Positions 13,227 through 13,426 of a stretch of DNA of 13,426 nucleotides are shown here, piece by piece. Position numbers and translations under genes: made by a program. The stretch lies in contig JABFXB010000070.1 in assembly GCA_013361975.1 (NCBI GenBank), positions 1 to 13,426 of the forward strand, in the 5' to 3' direction. Under the pieces are notes generated by a model that had not been told where the DNA came from, made no database searches, and saw only the letters and a list, made by a program, of their open reading frames with translations. This stretch comes from Dermatophilaceae bacterium. GTDB taxonomy: Bacteria > Actinomycetota > Actinomycetes > Actinomycetales > Dermatophilaceae. The first letter of the stretch is position 1, and each line of letters begins with the position of its first letter.

Positions 13227-13426
13227 ATGCAGATCACGCGCAGCTCGGTCGACACCGTCAAGGGCCCGAGCGACTGGTTCACCGGCGACGTCTACATGGA
13301 CGCGGTCGCGTCGGCCCCGGCGCCGTCGCGCGTCAGCGCCAACCTCGTCCACTTCATGCCCGGCGCCCGCACCCACTGGCACCGGCACCCGCTGAGCCAG
13401 ACCGTCTTCGTCACCGAGGGCGTCGG
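13227..13426 (+). CDS. Cupin-domain protein (partial, runs off the window)
   Basis: The first 66 codons are visible. The ATG at 13227 has AAGGAG (13217-13222) 4 nt upstream, only 10 nt after the XRE stop, so it is likely co-transcribed with the regulator. The start reads MQITRSSVDTVKGPSDWFTG. The first cupin motif is present near residues 47-66: PGARTHWHRHP followed by QTVFVTEGVG, where the three histidines and the glutamate would bind a metal. Small single-cupin proteins of this kind are often encoded next to oxidoreductases, here an alcohol dehydrogenase two genes away. The specific reaction is unknown, and the C-terminal half is outside the window. Confidence 0.85.
   Translation, partial: MQITRSSVDTVKGPSDWFTGDVYMDAVASAPAPSRVSANLVHFMPGARTHWHRHPLSQTVFVTEGV

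Overview
The window is high-GC DNA (roughly 70% or more by eye). Tyr codons are almost always TAC, many starts are GTG, several starts look leaderless, and a c-di-AMP riboswitch sits above a secreted cell-wall hydrolase. This points to an actinobacterium. The gene content and an over-represented GTATGCCGTC word suggest the Intrasporangiaceae/Dermatophilaceae (Janibacter, Knoellia, Phycicoccus, Tetrasphaera type), but that placement is an inference.

Layout. 1-1170: a ydaO-type c-di-AMP riboswitch, a secreted CHAP-domain peptidoglycan hydrolase and a strong terminator hairpin. 1171-2420: a short tandem repeat, then an Old Yellow Enzyme-type ene-reductase. 2421-3110: a rearranged stretch holding three copies of a long imperfect palindrome, a direct duplication of the ene-reductase 3' end, and the two ends of a GNAT acetyltransferase gene whose middle is gone. 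3111-5542: a type I sulfatase converging on a CHAD-domain gene. 5649-10952: a membrane-anchored HtrA-like serine protease without PDZ, then moxR - DUF58 - VWA - VWA, a tightly packed MoxR/Bat-type operon. 11083-12146: an octamer tandem repeat running into the 3' end of a zinc alcohol dehydrogenase on the minus strand. 12320-13426: an XRE regulator divergent from the dehydrogenase, followed by a cupin gene cut by the window end.

How the genes work together. The riboswitch should tie the CHAP hydrolase to c-di-AMP, the usual logic for actinobacterial wall hydrolases. The MoxR ATPase, the soluble DUF58 protein and two membrane-anchored VWA proteins all keep their key motifs and probably form one chaperone-like machine at the membrane; the upstream protease may be functionally linked. 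The regulator, dehydrogenase and cupin look like a small redox or detoxification neighbourhood.

The most unusual signals are: (1) four perfect or near-perfect 14-bp repeats at the DUF58/VWA junction, each carrying its own ribosome binding site and start codon, which make a chain of Met-Arg4 mini-ORFs linked by ATGA overlaps; (2) the duplication that destroyed the GNAT gene; (3) the palindromic repeat family, whose arms pair better as plus-strand RNA; (4) seven exact copies of GTATGCCGTC in 13.4 kb; (5) repeated TANNNT boxes lying 7-8 bases before start codons.
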